From NCBI RefSeq assembly GCF_020886775.1, contig NZ_AP024525.1, forward strand, positions 1,612,001 through 1,676,000: a stretch of 64,000 nucleotides of DNA, given 5' to 3'. The notes below the pieces were generated by a model. The model did not search any database. It was not told the origin of the DNA and saw nothing but the letters and a program-made list of their open reading frames with translations. Positions within the stretch are counted from its first letter, which is position 1. The number at the start of each line of letters is the position of its first letter. The translations under genes and the position numbers were made by a program. Positions 24,719-33,091 of this stretch are shown in pieces. Source of the stretch: Sinomonas cyclohexanicum. GTDB taxonomy: Bacteria; Actinomycetota; Actinomycetes; Actinomycetales; Micrococcaceae.

Positions 24719-27010
24719 ATGGAGGGTCCCGAGATCCAGTTCTCTGAGGCCGTCATCGACAACGGCCGCTTCGGTCAGCGCGTCGTGCGCTTCGAGACCG
24801 GCCGTCTGGCCAAGCAGGCCGCCGGTGCCGCGATGGTCTACATCGACGACGACACCGCGCTCCTCTCGGCCACGACGGCCGGCAAGTCCCCGCGCGAGGG
24901 CTTCGACTTCTTCCCGCTGACGGTTGACGTCGAGGAGCGCATGTACGCCGCGGGCCGCATCCCCGGCTCGTTCTTCCGCCGCGAGGGCCGCCCCTCGACC
25001 GAGGCCATCCTCGCGTGCCGCCTCATGGACCGCCCGCTGCGCCCGGCGTTCGTCAAGGGCCTGCGCAACGAGGTCCAGGTCGTCGTGACCGTCCTCGCCG
25101 TCAACCCCGACGAGCTCTACGACGCCGTGGCGATCAACGCCGCGTCGATGTCCACCCAGCTCGGCGGCCTGCCGTTCTCGGGCCCGATCGGCGGCGTGCG
25201 AGTCGCGCTCGTGCACGACGAGAACGGCGCCCAGTGGGTCGCCTTCCCGAAGCACTCCCAGCTGGCCAAGGCGACGTTCTCGATGGTCGTCGCCGGCCGT
25301 GTCGTCTCCGGCGGTACTGGCTCCGGCGCTGCCGGCGACGACATCGCCATCATGATGGTCGAGGCCGAGGCCACCGACAACGCGTGGAACCTCATCAAGG
25401 ACGAGGGCGCCACCGCCCCGACCGAGGAGATCGTGGCCGAGGGCCTCGAGGCCGCTAAGCCGTTCATCCGCGCCCTGTGCGAGGCCCAGCAGGACCTCGC
25501 CGACCGCGCGGCGAAGCCCACCACGGAGTTCCCGATCTTCCTCGACTACGAGGCGGACGCGTACGACGCCGTCGACGGGGCTTCCGCTGCCAAGCTCGCC
25601 GAGGTCTTCCAGATCGCGGACAAGCAGGAGCGCGACACCGCGTCCGACGCACTCAAGGCCGAGGTGCTCGCGCAGCTCGCCGAGCAGTTCGAGGGCCGCG
25701 AGAAGGAGCTCTCCGCAGCGTTCCGCTCGGTGACCAAGAAGGTCGTCCGCCAGCGCATCCTCAAGGACCAGGTCCGCATCGACGGCCGCGGCCTGACGGA
25801 CATCCGCCAGCTCACCGCCGAGGTCGAGGTGCTCCCGCGCGTCCACGGCTCCGCGATCTTCGAGCGGGGCGAGACCCAGATCCTGGGCGTCACGACGCTG
25901 AACATGCTCAAGATGGAGCAGCAGATCGACTCGCTCTCGCCGGTCACGCACAAGCGCTACATGCACAACTACAACTTCCCGCCGTACTCCACGGGCGAGA
26001 CGGGCCGCGTCGGCTCGCCGAAGCGCCGCGAGATCGGCCACGGCGCCCTCGCCGAGCGCGCCCTCGTGCCGGTCCTGCCCTCGCGCGAGGAGTTCCCGTA
26101 CGCGATCCGCCAGGTGTCCGAGGCCCTCGGCTCGAACGGCTCGACCTCGATGGGCTCCGTGTGCGCCTCGACCCTGTCGCTCCTCAACGCCGGCGTGCCG
26201 CTCAAGGCTCCGGTCGCGGGCATCGCGATGGGGCTCGTCTCCGACGAGGTGGACGGTCAGACCCGCTACGCGGCGCTGACCGACATCCTCGGCGCCGAGG
26301 ACGCGTTCGGGGACATGGACTTCAAGGTCGCCGGCACCTCCGAGTTCGTCACCGCGATCCAGCTCGACACGAAGCTCGACGGCATCCCCGCCTCGGTCCT
26401 CGCCGCCGCGCTCAAGCAGGCCCGTGAGGCCCGCCTGCACATCCTCTCGGTGATCAACGCCGCGATCGACCGCCCGGACGAGCTCTCCGAGTTCGCCCCG
26501 CGCATCATCGCGATCAAGATCCCCGTGGACAAGATCGGCGAGGTCATCGGCCCCAAGGGCAAGATGATCAACCAGATCCAGGAGGACACGGGCGCCGACA
26601 TCTCGATCGAGGACGACGGCACCGTGCTCATCGGCGCGACCGACGGCTCCTCCGCCGAGGCGGCCCGGGCCGCGGTCAACGCGATCGCGAACCCGCAGCT
26701 GCCCGAGGTCGGCGAGCGCTACCTCGGCACCGTCGTGAAGACCACCACGTTCGGCGCCTTCGTCTCGCTCACCCCGGGCAAGGACGGCCTGCTGCACATC
26801 TCCGAGCTGCGCAAGCTCGCCGGCGGCAAGCGCGTCGACAACGTCGAGGATGTCGTCTCGGTGGGCCAGAAGGTCCAGGTCGAGATCACGAAGATCGACG
26901 ACCGTGGCAAGCTCTCCCTCGCGCCCGTCGTGGACGAGAAGCCCCAGGACGCCGACTCTGGCGCTGATGCTGTCTCTGCCGAGCCGGCGGCCGAATCGGC
27001 CGACGCGTAG
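24719..27010 (+). CDS. pnp: polyribonucleotide nucleotidyltransferase
   Basis: The 763-aa PNPase degrades RNA 3' to 5' with phosphate and can add tails. It has two RNase PH domains (first from residue about 15, with [20 protein letters not shown]; second from about 345, with [20 protein letters not shown]), an all-helical linker, a KH domain ([17 protein letters not shown]) and an S1 domain ([20 protein letters not shown]). ATG 24719 has GGAGG 8 nt upstream and starts [16 protein letters not shown] as in relatives; an in-frame ATG at 24614 lies inside the leader structure. Confidence 0.97.
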   Translation: MEGPEIQFSEAVIDNGRFGQRVVRFETGRLAKQAAGAAMVYIDDDTALLSATTAGKSPREGFDFFPLTVDVEERMYAAGRIPGSFFRREGRPSTEAILACRLMDRPLRPAFVKGLRNEVQVVVTVLAVNPDELYDAVAINAASMSTQLGGLPFSGPIGGVRVALVHDENGAQWVAFPKHSQLAKATFSMVVAGRVVSGGTGSGAAGDDIAIMMVEAEATDNAWNLIKDEGATAPTEEIVAEGLEAAKPFIRALCEAQQDLADRAAKPTTEFPIFLDYEADAYDAVDGASAAKLAEVFQIADKQERDTASDALKAEVLAQLAEQFEGREKELSAAFRSVTKKVVRQRILKDQVRIDGRGLTDIRQLTAEVEVLPRVHGSAIFERGETQILGVTTLNMLKMEQQIDSLSPVTHKRYMHNYNFPPYSTGETGRVGSPKRREIGHGALAERALVPVLPSREEFPYAIRQVSEALGSNGSTSMGSVCASTLSLLNAGVPLKAPVAGIAMGLVSDEVDGQTRYAALTDILGAEDAFGDMDFKVAGTSEFVTAIQLDTKLDGIPASVLAAALKQAREARLHILSVINAAIDRPDELSEFAPRIIAIKIPVDKIGEVIGPKGKMINQIQEDTGADISIEDDGTVLIGATDGSSAEAARAAVNAIANPQLPEVGERYLGTVVKTTTFGAFVSLTPGKDGLLHISELRKLAGGKRVDNVEDVVSVGQKVQVEITKIDDRGKLSLAPVVDEKPQDADSGADAVSAEPAAESADA

Positions 27011-27014
27011 CCGC

Positions 27015-28379
27015 ATGGCGACAGTCGAACTGCCGCTGACCGCTGGCCAGCTCGTGGACGGCGCCCCCGCGTCGACCACGATCTTCGGGAAGGAGGGCGG
27101 CGCCGTCGTGCGCCGTTCCATCCTCCCCGGGGGCGTGCGCGTCCTCACGGAGGCGATGCCCGGCCAGCGGTCGGCGTCGATCGGCTTCTGGGTCGGTGTG
27201 GGCTCCCGTGACGAGGCCGAGGGCCAGCACGGGTCCACGCACTTCCTCGAGCACCTGCTGTTCAAGGGCACCGGTCGCCGCACCGCCCTCGAGATCGCCT
27301 CGGCGTTCGACGAGGTGGGTGGCGAGTCGAACGCCGCCACGGCGAAGGAGAGCACGTGCTACTACGCGCGGGTGCTCGACACTGACCTGCCGATGGCGAT
27401 CGACGTCATCGCGGACATGGTCACGTCCGCGGTGCTGGACGCCGACGAGCTCGAGCAGGAGCGCGACGTCATCCTCGAGGAGATCGCCATGGACGGCGAC
27501 GACCCGACGGATGTCGCTCACGAGCACTTCGTCGCCGCGGTCCTCGGCGAGCACCCGCTGGGCCGCCCCATCGGCGGCACCCCCGAGGCCATCAAGGCCG
27601 TTCCCCGGGAGTCCGTCTTCCAGCACTACCGGCGCTACTACCGGCCCGACGAGCTCGTGATCACCGCCGCGGGCGGGCTCGACCACGAGACCGTGTGTGC
27701 CCTCGTGCTCGACGCGCTGCGCACCGCCGGCTGGAACCTCACCGAGGGCGCGGCGCCGGTCGCGCGGCGCACGACGGCGCCCGCGGCCATCACGGGCCGG
27801 CCCGGCCTGACCGTGGTCAAGCGTCAGGTCGAGCAGGCCAACGTGATCATGGGCTGCCCGTCGATCATCGCCACCGACTCGCGGCGGTACGTCATGAGCG
27901 TGCTCAACGCGGTCCTCGGCGGGGGCATGTCCTCGCGGCTGTTCCAGGAGATCCGCGAGAAGCGCGGTCTCGTGTACTCGACCTACTCGTTCGCCTCGGC
28001 GTATGCCGACGCCGGGTACTTCGGGATCTACGGCGGGTGCGCCCCGGCGAAGGTCCCGCAGGTGCTGGCGCTCATGGCCGCCGAGCTCGAGAAGCTCGCT
28101 GAGCACGGGATCACCGAGGAGGAGCTGCGCAAGGCCGTGGGGCAGCTGCGCGGAGGGATCGTCCTCGCGCTCGAGGACACCGGCTCGCGCATGTCCCGCC
28201 TCGGCCGCGCCGAGCTCGTCTCGGGAGAGTTCCAGGACATCGAGGAGACCCTCGCGCAGATCGCGGCCGTCACGGCCAGCGAGGTGCAGGAGCTCGCCCG
28301 GGTCCTCGCGACGGCGCCGAGGACCACCACCGTGGTCGGCCCCTTCGAGGAGACGGAGACCTTCGGCCTCGCGCTCTGA
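27015..28379 (+). CDS. M16-family zinc metallopeptidase (processing-peptidase type)
   Basis: The 454-aa protein has the inverted zinc motif HFLEHLLF (HxxEH) near residue 78 with the downstream glutamate in the AKEST region, and the C-terminal half contains REKRGLVYSTYSF, the pattern of the pitrilysin/mitochondrial processing peptidase family. The substrate is unknown. ATG 27015 is 4 nt after the pnp stop, so it is expressed with pnp, a widely conserved arrangement in Gram-positive bacteria. Confidence 0.9.
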   Translation: MATVELPLTAGQLVDGAPASTTIFGKEGGAVVRRSILPGGVRVLTEAMPGQRSASIGFWVGVGSRDEAEGQHGSTHFLEHLLFKGTGRRTALEIASAFDEVGGESNAATAKESTCYYARVLDTDLPMAIDVIADMVTSAVLDADELEQERDVILEEIAMDGDDPTDVAHEHFVAAVLGEHPLGRPIGGTPEAIKAVPRESVFQHYRRYYRPDELVITAAGGLDHETVCALVLDALRTAGWNLTEGAAPVARRTTAPAAITGRPGLTVVKRQVEQANVIMGCPSIIATDSRRYVMSVLNAVLGGGMSSRLFQEIREKRGLVYSTYSFASAYADAGYFGIYGGCAPAKVPQVLALMAAELEKLAEHGITEEELRKAVGQLRGGIVLALEDTGSRMSRLGRAELVSGEFQDIEETLAQIAAVTASEVQELARVLATAPRTTTVVGPFEETETFGLAL

Positions 28380-28398
28380 CGTTGCCCTGTGTCCTTGA

Positions 28399-28509
28399 GA
28401 AGTGACCCCTCAATGGTGAAGTGACCCCTCAATGGTGAAGTGACCCCCCATCCTGTTCTGGGTGGGGTGTTCTGGGTGAGGGGTCACTTCACGGATGGGG
28501 GGTCACTTC
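28399..28509. repeat. palindromic repeat cluster built on GAAGTGACCCC
   Basis: A 19-bp unit (GAAGTGACCCCTCAATGGT) occurs twice in tandem (28399-28417, 28418-28436) and a third partial copy starts at 28437. Two inverted copies GGGGTCACTTC end near 28490 and 28509. The outer pair GAAGTGACCCCCCATCC (28437-28453) and its exact complement (28493-28509) form a 17-bp stem. It sits between converging genes and could end transcription from both sides. It looks like a REP- or MITE-type element; copy number in the genome cannot be seen here. Confidence 0.8.
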
Positions 28510-28522
28510 CCTGCGCTGGGGG

Positions 28523-29377
28523 TCAGGCCAGGATGTCCTTCGTGGTGAACCGGCCGTAGGCGAGCGCCCCGAACAGCGCGATGTAGCCGACTTGGAGCCA
28601 CGCGTTCTGCCCGAACGAGTCCCAGGAGATCGGGTCACGCAGGAAGTCCGCGAGCCCGAGCCAGTGGTCGGTGAAGAGCCACGGGTGCAGCCAGTCCAGC
28701 TGGTCGAGCGCGCCGAGGATCTGCGAGACGACCGCGAGCACGGCCGTCGCGGCCATCGCGCCGACCGGCACAGAAGTCAGGGTCGAGGCGAACAGGCCGA
28801 TCGCCGCGAGCCCCAGCAGCGAGACGGTCACATAGGCCGCCATGAGCAGGAGCCTCACGAGGGACTCGCCCGCGCCGATCTGGGTCCCCGAGAGGAGCGT
28901 CGCCTTCCCGAGCGGGAACAGCACCACTCCCACCGCCGTCCCACCGAGGACGACGGCGAGTGCGGCCGCCGCGCAGAACACGAGCGCGCTGAGGTACTTC
29001 ACCGCGAGCAGGCGCACGCGGCCGACCGGCGCCGCGAGCAGGTACCGCAGGGTGCCGAGGCTCGCCTCGCCCGCGATCGCGTCCCCCGAGACGACGCTGA
29101 CCGTCAGCGGAAGGAACAGGGGGGTGCACACCACGAGCCCCACAACGCCCGCGAACAGCCCGTTGTCCGTGATCTGGTCCAGGAAGGCGGGCCCGCGGCC
29201 GCTGGGCGGACGGCCGGGGGCGAAACGTACCGCGAGGCCGATCACCACCGGCACGGCGGCGAGCGCGGCCAGCATGGCCCACGTGCGCCAGCGCGTGAAC
29301 ATGACCCGCAGCTCGGAGCCCAGGAGCCGGACGGCATGTGCGCCCGGCGCGGGGGAGAGCACCTCAGCCTGCGACAT
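28523..29377 (-). CDS. ABC-2 type transporter permease
   Basis: The 284-aa product has six hydrophobic segments and the ABC-2 loop SGDAIAGEASLGTLRYLLAA, as in bacitracin/lantibiotic-type export permeases. Its ATG at 29377 lies 14 nt inside the end of the ATPase gene, so both are made from one mRNA with the LolA-like gene upstream. The substrate is not predictable. Confidence 0.85.
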   Translation of the reverse strand: MSQAEVLSPAPGAHAVRLLGSELRVMFTRWRTWAMLAALAAVPVVIGLAVRFAPGRPPSGRGPAFLDQITDNGLFAGVVGLVVCTPLFLPLTVSVVSGDAIAGEASLGTLRYLLAAPVGRVRLLAVKYLSALVFCAAAALAVVLGGTAVGVVLFPLGKATLLSGTQIGAGESLVRLLLMAAYVTVSLLGLAAIGLFASTLTSVPVGAMAATAVLAVVSQILGALDQLDWLHPWLFTDHWLGLADFLRDPISWDSFGQNAWLQVGYIALFGALAYGRFTTKDILA

Positions 29378-30374
29378 CGAACCCCTCTCCGGTGAGCTCT
29401 ACGAACCGCTCCTCGAGCGTCGCTGCCTCTGCGCTGAACCCGCGCACGCGCACGCCCGACGCCACGAGCGCCGCGACCACGTCCTCCGGCGCCGGGGAAC
29501 CGTCGGGTGAGGCGGCCGCGCCCGAGGCGCGCTGAGCGCCCGAAGGCGAGGTGGCGCCGTCGTGCCCCGTCTTCGGCAGCACACCGATCACGGTTCCCTG
29601 CGCCGCCGGCTCGAGCTCGAGCCCGAGGGCCCGCAGAACGCCCGCGGCCTCGGAGAGATCGGGCGTGCGGACCGTGAGCCGTGGGCGGGCGGCGCCCCGG
29701 AGGGCGTCGAGGGTGCCGTGAGCCACGAGCCGACCCGTGCGGAGCACTGCCGCATGGGTGCACACCTGCTCGACCTCGGCGAGGAGGTGGCTCGAGACGA
29801 AGACGCTGGTGCCGTCCTCGGCGAGGGACCGGATCAGCGCGCGGACCTCGCGAGTCCCCTGGGGGTCGAGGCCGTTGGTGGGCTCGTCGAGCACCAGCAG
29901 CGTGCGCGGGGCCAGCAGCGCGGCGGCGAGGCCGAGGCGCTGCTTCATGCCGAGCGAATACGCATGCACCTTCTTCGCCGCCGCGTGGGACAGGCCCACG
30001 CGCTCGAGTGCCGCTCCGATCCGGGCGGGGCGGGTGCGGGCCGGCGCGAGCGGGTCCGCGGTGTCGAACCGGGCCAGATTCGCCGCGCCGCTGAGGAACG
30101 GGTAGAAGGCCGGCCCCTCCACGAGGGCGCCCACGTGGGGCAGGACCTCCCGCGCGCCGCGCGGCATGGCCCTCCCGAGCACCTCGGCCCGCCCGGCGCT
30201 CGGGGCCACGAGGCCCAGCAGCATGCGGATGGTAGTGGTCTTGCCGGAGCCGTTCGGCCCGAGGAACCCGTACACCGAGCCCCGCGGCACCTCGAGGCTC
30301 AGGCCGTCGACGGCGGTGTGCGCGCCGAAGCGCTTGGTGAGGCCGTCCGTGAGGATCGCGGGGCCGTCGGTCAC
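29364..30374 (-). CDS. ABC transporter ATP-binding protein
   Basis: The 336-aa ATPase has Walker A GPNGSGKTTT (from residue 39), signature YSLGMKQRLGLAAALL and Walker B LLVLDEPTNGLDP followed by the H-loop SSHLLAEVEQ. A C-terminal extension of about 100 residues includes a low-complexity Ser/Ala/Gly/Pro insert (TSPSGAQRASGAAASPDGSP). GTG 30374 overlaps the stop of the upstream secreted-protein gene (GTGA, 30371-30374). It pairs with the permease at 28523-29377. Confidence 0.9.
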   Translation of the reverse strand: MTDGPAILTDGLTKRFGAHTAVDGLSLEVPRGSVYGFLGPNGSGKTTTIRMLLGLVAPSAGRAEVLGRAMPRGAREVLPHVGALVEGPAFYPFLSGAANLARFDTADPLAPARTRPARIGAALERVGLSHAAAKKVHAYSLGMKQRLGLAAALLAPRTLLVLDEPTNGLDPQGTREVRALIRSLAEDGTSVFVSSHLLAEVEQVCTHAAVLRTGRLVAHGTLDALRGAARPRLTVRTPDLSEAAGVLRALGLELEPAAQGTVIGVLPKTGHDGATSPSGAQRASGAAASPDGSPAPEDVVAALVASGVRVRGFSAEAATLEERFVELTGEGFDVAG

Positions 30375-31525
30375 TTGGTTCCTGTGCCTGCGGCCGCCGC
30401 CTCGAGGGCTGATGCCGGCACGGCGCCGGCGAGGACGCGCCCGTCCGCCGCGAGGAGCACCGTGAACAGCGACGACGAGACGACCCGGCCGCCCGCCACC
30501 GGCGTGGCCAGCTGCTTCACGAGCGGCTGGTCCGCGAACCCCGCCGGGACCTTGTCCGCCGGGATCGTCACGACGGTGTCCCAGCCCCGGGGCGCGTGGG
30601 TGGGGGCCGCCTGGGGGGCCGCGCTCGAAGGTGCCTTGTTCGCGGCGGCCTTGCCGGCCGGTGCGGGCAGCGTCTTCTCGGTGACCTTGGCCCCCGGGGG
30701 CGGGGTGAACGCGAACACGGACTGATCCGGGGCCGCCAGGTCCAGCTTCGTGAAGGCCGCGTGCACCGCGGGATCCGACTGGCCCTTCGCGAAGACGTCC
30801 ACGGCGAGGGGCAGCCCGGTCTGGGCCTCGACGGCGATCCGCACCTGGGCCACGAGGGTCGCGGAGGCCTTCGGGGTGAGGACGAGGGTGTAGGCGCTGT
30901 GGCCGGCCACGGTGGCCGGGTCGCCGAGCGACACGTCCGTGCTCGGGCCGGCCGCGGCGAGGAGCCGCTGGGCGAGTTGCTCGGGGGTCAGGGGCGCCGC
31001 GCTCGCCGTTGCCTCGGGCGAGCCCGCGGTTCCGGCGGGCAGCACGGCGTGGGTCACGGCGTTCGTCGAGGAATCGTACGTCCATGCGTCGGCGCCATTG
31101 CGGATCGCATCGCGTTCGGCGAGCTGGTCGATGACCTGCACGCGCTGCCGGGTGGGCCCGTCGGCGTAGACGTTGGCGGTGTGCGCGGCGGTGAGGAGGT
31201 CGAGGAGGGCGGCCTCGGAGCCGAGGCTCGAGCTGCCCTTCGCGGCGCTGAGCGCCTGCCCCGGGATCGACGGCAGGCCGAGGTCGGTGCGCTCCTCCAT
31301 GGTCCCGGAGAAGGCCTGCGCCGTGTGCCCCGCCACGAGCGAGAGTACCTGGCTCGGGGTCGCAGGCGGGGGCGGAGAGCCCGCCGTCGCGCCAGACGCG
31401 AGCACGCCGACGGCCACCACGGCGGGGACCGCCGCGGCCGGAATCCAGCGGAGCCAGCGCCGCTGCGTGGCACCTCCAGGCATGGCTCTCTTCTGTGCCG
31501 CAGTCCTGCGCGCCGCATCCGTCAT
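30371..31525 (-). CDS. exported LolA/MucB-like protein linked to an ABC transporter
   Basis: The 384-aa protein has a cytosolic basic start, one membrane or signal segment (WIPAAAVPAVVAVGVLASGA) and an extracellular region. In it, AFSGTMEERTDLGLP, DAWTYDSSTNAVTHAVLP and VRIAVEAQTGLPLAVDVFA match the curved beta-sheet of the LolA/RsbB-like lipoprotein carrier family (DUF2092-like). Being first in an operon with an ABC ATPase and permease by a GTGA overlap, it may deliver a hydrophobic ligand to the transporter or sense it. The role is inferred. Confidence 0.7.
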   Translation of the reverse strand: MTDAARRTAAQKRAMPGGATQRRWLRWIPAAAVPAVVAVGVLASGATAGSPPPPATPSQVLSLVAGHTAQAFSGTMEERTDLGLPSIPGQALSAAKGSSSLGSEAALLDLLTAAHTANVYADGPTRQRVQVIDQLAERDAIRNGADAWTYDSSTNAVTHAVLPAGTAGSPEATASAAPLTPEQLAQRLLAAAGPSTDVSLGDPATVAGHSAYTLVLTPKASATLVAQVRIAVEAQTGLPLAVDVFAKGQSDPAVHAAFTKLDLAAPDQSVFAFTPPPGAKVTEKTLPAPAGKAAANKAPSSAAPQAAPTHAPRGWDTVVTIPADKVPAGFADQPLVKQLATPVAGGRVVSSSLFTVLLAADGRVLAGAVPASALEAAAAGTGTK

Positions 31526-31613
31526 GGCAACCTCCCGGGGGGATCTGATTCAACGCTACGCCGCCGAGGCGGGCATGTCGTCATCCCTGCGGGGGATGTG
31601 CGGGTCTTCCCGC

Positions 31614-31883
31614 TCAGCCGCCCGCGAACGGCGGCAGGACGTCCACCTGGTCGCCCGAGGCGAGCGGCCTGGCGTGGTCCTTCGCCGCGACCTCGTTGAC
31701 GAGGAAGGAGCACCGGCGCAGCACGTCCGCGAGCTGCGGGGCGCCGTCGCGTGCCGGACGCACGACGGCGCGCACCGCCTCGAGCGCGTCGGCGAGGGTG
31801 CCGCCGTCGGGCATCTCGAGGTGCTCGGCAGCGGTCCCGGCGGCGGCCTGGGCCGCGGCGTAGTACCGCAGGGTGATCTGCAC
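31614..31883 (-). CDS. moaD: molybdopterin synthase small subunit MoaD
   Basis: The 89-aa ubiquitin-like protein begins ITLRYYAAAQAAAGTAAEHL and ends LPPFAGG; the C-terminal Gly-Gly is the thiocarboxylated sulfur carrier for molybdopterin synthase. GTG 31883 has AAGGAG 7 nt upstream. It follows moaA by 16 nt, while its partner moaE lies about 5 kb away in the divergent arm. Confidence 0.9.
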   Translation of the reverse strand: MQITLRYYAAAQAAAGTAAEHLEMPDGGTLADALEAVRAVVRPARDGAPQLADVLRRCSFLVNEVAAKDHARPLASGDQVDVLPPFAGG

Positions 31884-31899
31884 GGGCGCTCCTTGGGTC

Positions 31900-33033
31900 T
31901 CAGCCGCCGATGGCGGACATCGAGCGGTCGGGCTGGACGAAGTCGGAGGCGCCGAGGCCCGTGTGGTCCATGCCGTGGGCCTTCGGCTTGAGCCACATGG
32001 CCTCCTGCCAGCGCTGGGCCACCTGCTCGTCGGAGGCGCCGGAGCGCAGGAGGCCGCGCAGGTCCACCTCTTCATGGGAGAAGAGGCAGCTCATGACCTT
32101 GCCCTCGGCGGTGATGCGCGTGCGCTTGCAGTCCGCGCAGAACGGCTCCGTCACCGAGGCGATGATGCCGACTGTTCCCAGTACCGGTTCCGGCGTGCTG
32201 GGCGCCGGTGCCGCGCCGTCGCACCGGCGGCGCACCTCGAAGCGCTCGGCGGGGGCGCCGTCGCGGGCCCGGGGGTCCGTGGCGAGGCTGAAGTGCTCCG
32301 AGAGGATTCCGCGGATCTCGTCGGCGGTGACCATGCCCTGCCGGGTCCAGCCGTGGTCGGCGTCGAGGGGCATCTGCTCGATGAACCGCAGCTCGTAGCC
32401 GCGCTCGAGGCACCACGCCAGGAGGTCCGGGGCGTCCGCGTCGTTGACGCCGCGCATGAGCACGGAGTTGATCTTGATGGGACCGAGCCCGGCGGCATCG
32501 GCGGCCTCGATCCCGGCGAGCACGCGGTCGAAGAACGGTCGGCGGGCCAGCTTCGCGAACGTCTCGGGGTGGAGCGTGTCGAGGGAGATGTTGATGCGGG
32601 TCAGCCCCGCCTCCTTGAGGGCCGACGCCTTCGTGTCCAGGCCCACGGCGTTCGTGGTCAGCGCGATGGGCAGCTCCGGGTGCGCGGCGCGCAGCGCGGC
32701 GATGATCTCGATCAGGTCCGCCCGCACGAGCGGTTCACCGCCCGTGAGCCTGAGCTCGCGCACCCCGAGGAGGTGCACCCCGATCCCCACGATGCGCACG
32801 ATCTCCTCCGCGGAGAGCACCGCGTCCTTGGTGAGCCACGGCAGGCCCTCGGCCGGCATGCAGTAGGAGCAGCGCAGGTTGCACTTGTCCGTGAGCGAGA
32901 GCCTCATGTCTGTCGCGACGCGGCCGTAACGGTCCACGAGCCCGGGCAGCCCGGCGGGCCGGTCGGCGGCGCGGGGATCCGGGCCCGGGGCGTCCGTGGC
33001 ACGTAGTCGCGGCATCCCGAGCTCAACAGTCAT
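31900..33033 (-). CDS. moaA: GTP 3',8-cyclase MoaA (molybdenum cofactor biosynthesis)
   Basis: The 377-aa radical-SAM enzyme converts GTP to 3',8-cyclo-dihydro-GTP. The N-terminal cluster motif is CNLRCSYC (Cys 51, 55, 58); the C-terminal cluster is FCADCKRTR followed by MSCLF; the tail ends in the catalytic Gly-Gly (SAIGG). ATG 33033 is preceded on the minus strand by TACCGT (33040-33045) with 6 nt between, so the mRNA is probably leaderless. It is divergent from the molybdoenzyme gene at 33092. Confidence 0.95.
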   Translation of the reverse strand: MTVELGMPRLRATDAPGPDPRAADRPAGLPGLVDRYGRVATDMRLSLTDKCNLRCSYCMPAEGLPWLTKDAVLSAEEIVRIVGIGVHLLGVRELRLTGGEPLVRADLIEIIAALRAAHPELPIALTTNAVGLDTKASALKEAGLTRINISLDTLHPETFAKLARRPFFDRVLAGIEAADAAGLGPIKINSVLMRGVNDADAPDLLAWCLERGYELRFIEQMPLDADHGWTRQGMVTADEIRGILSEHFSLATDPRARDGAPAERFEVRRRCDGAAPAPSTPEPVLGTVGIIASVTEPFCADCKRTRITAEGKVMSCLFSHEEVDLRGLLRSGASDEQVAQRWQEAMWLKPKAHGMDHTGLGASDFVQPDRSMSAIGG

Positions 33034-33091
33034 GCATCTACGGTACGCCAGAGGGGCCTCCGGGGGAGCGGGACGGACCTATTCTGGACGC

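Noticed and set aside
33034-33091. Molybdenum cofactor riboswitch between moaA and the molybdoenzyme
   Set aside because: Only 58 bp separate the starts and both mRNAs appear leaderless, leaving no room for the aptamer.
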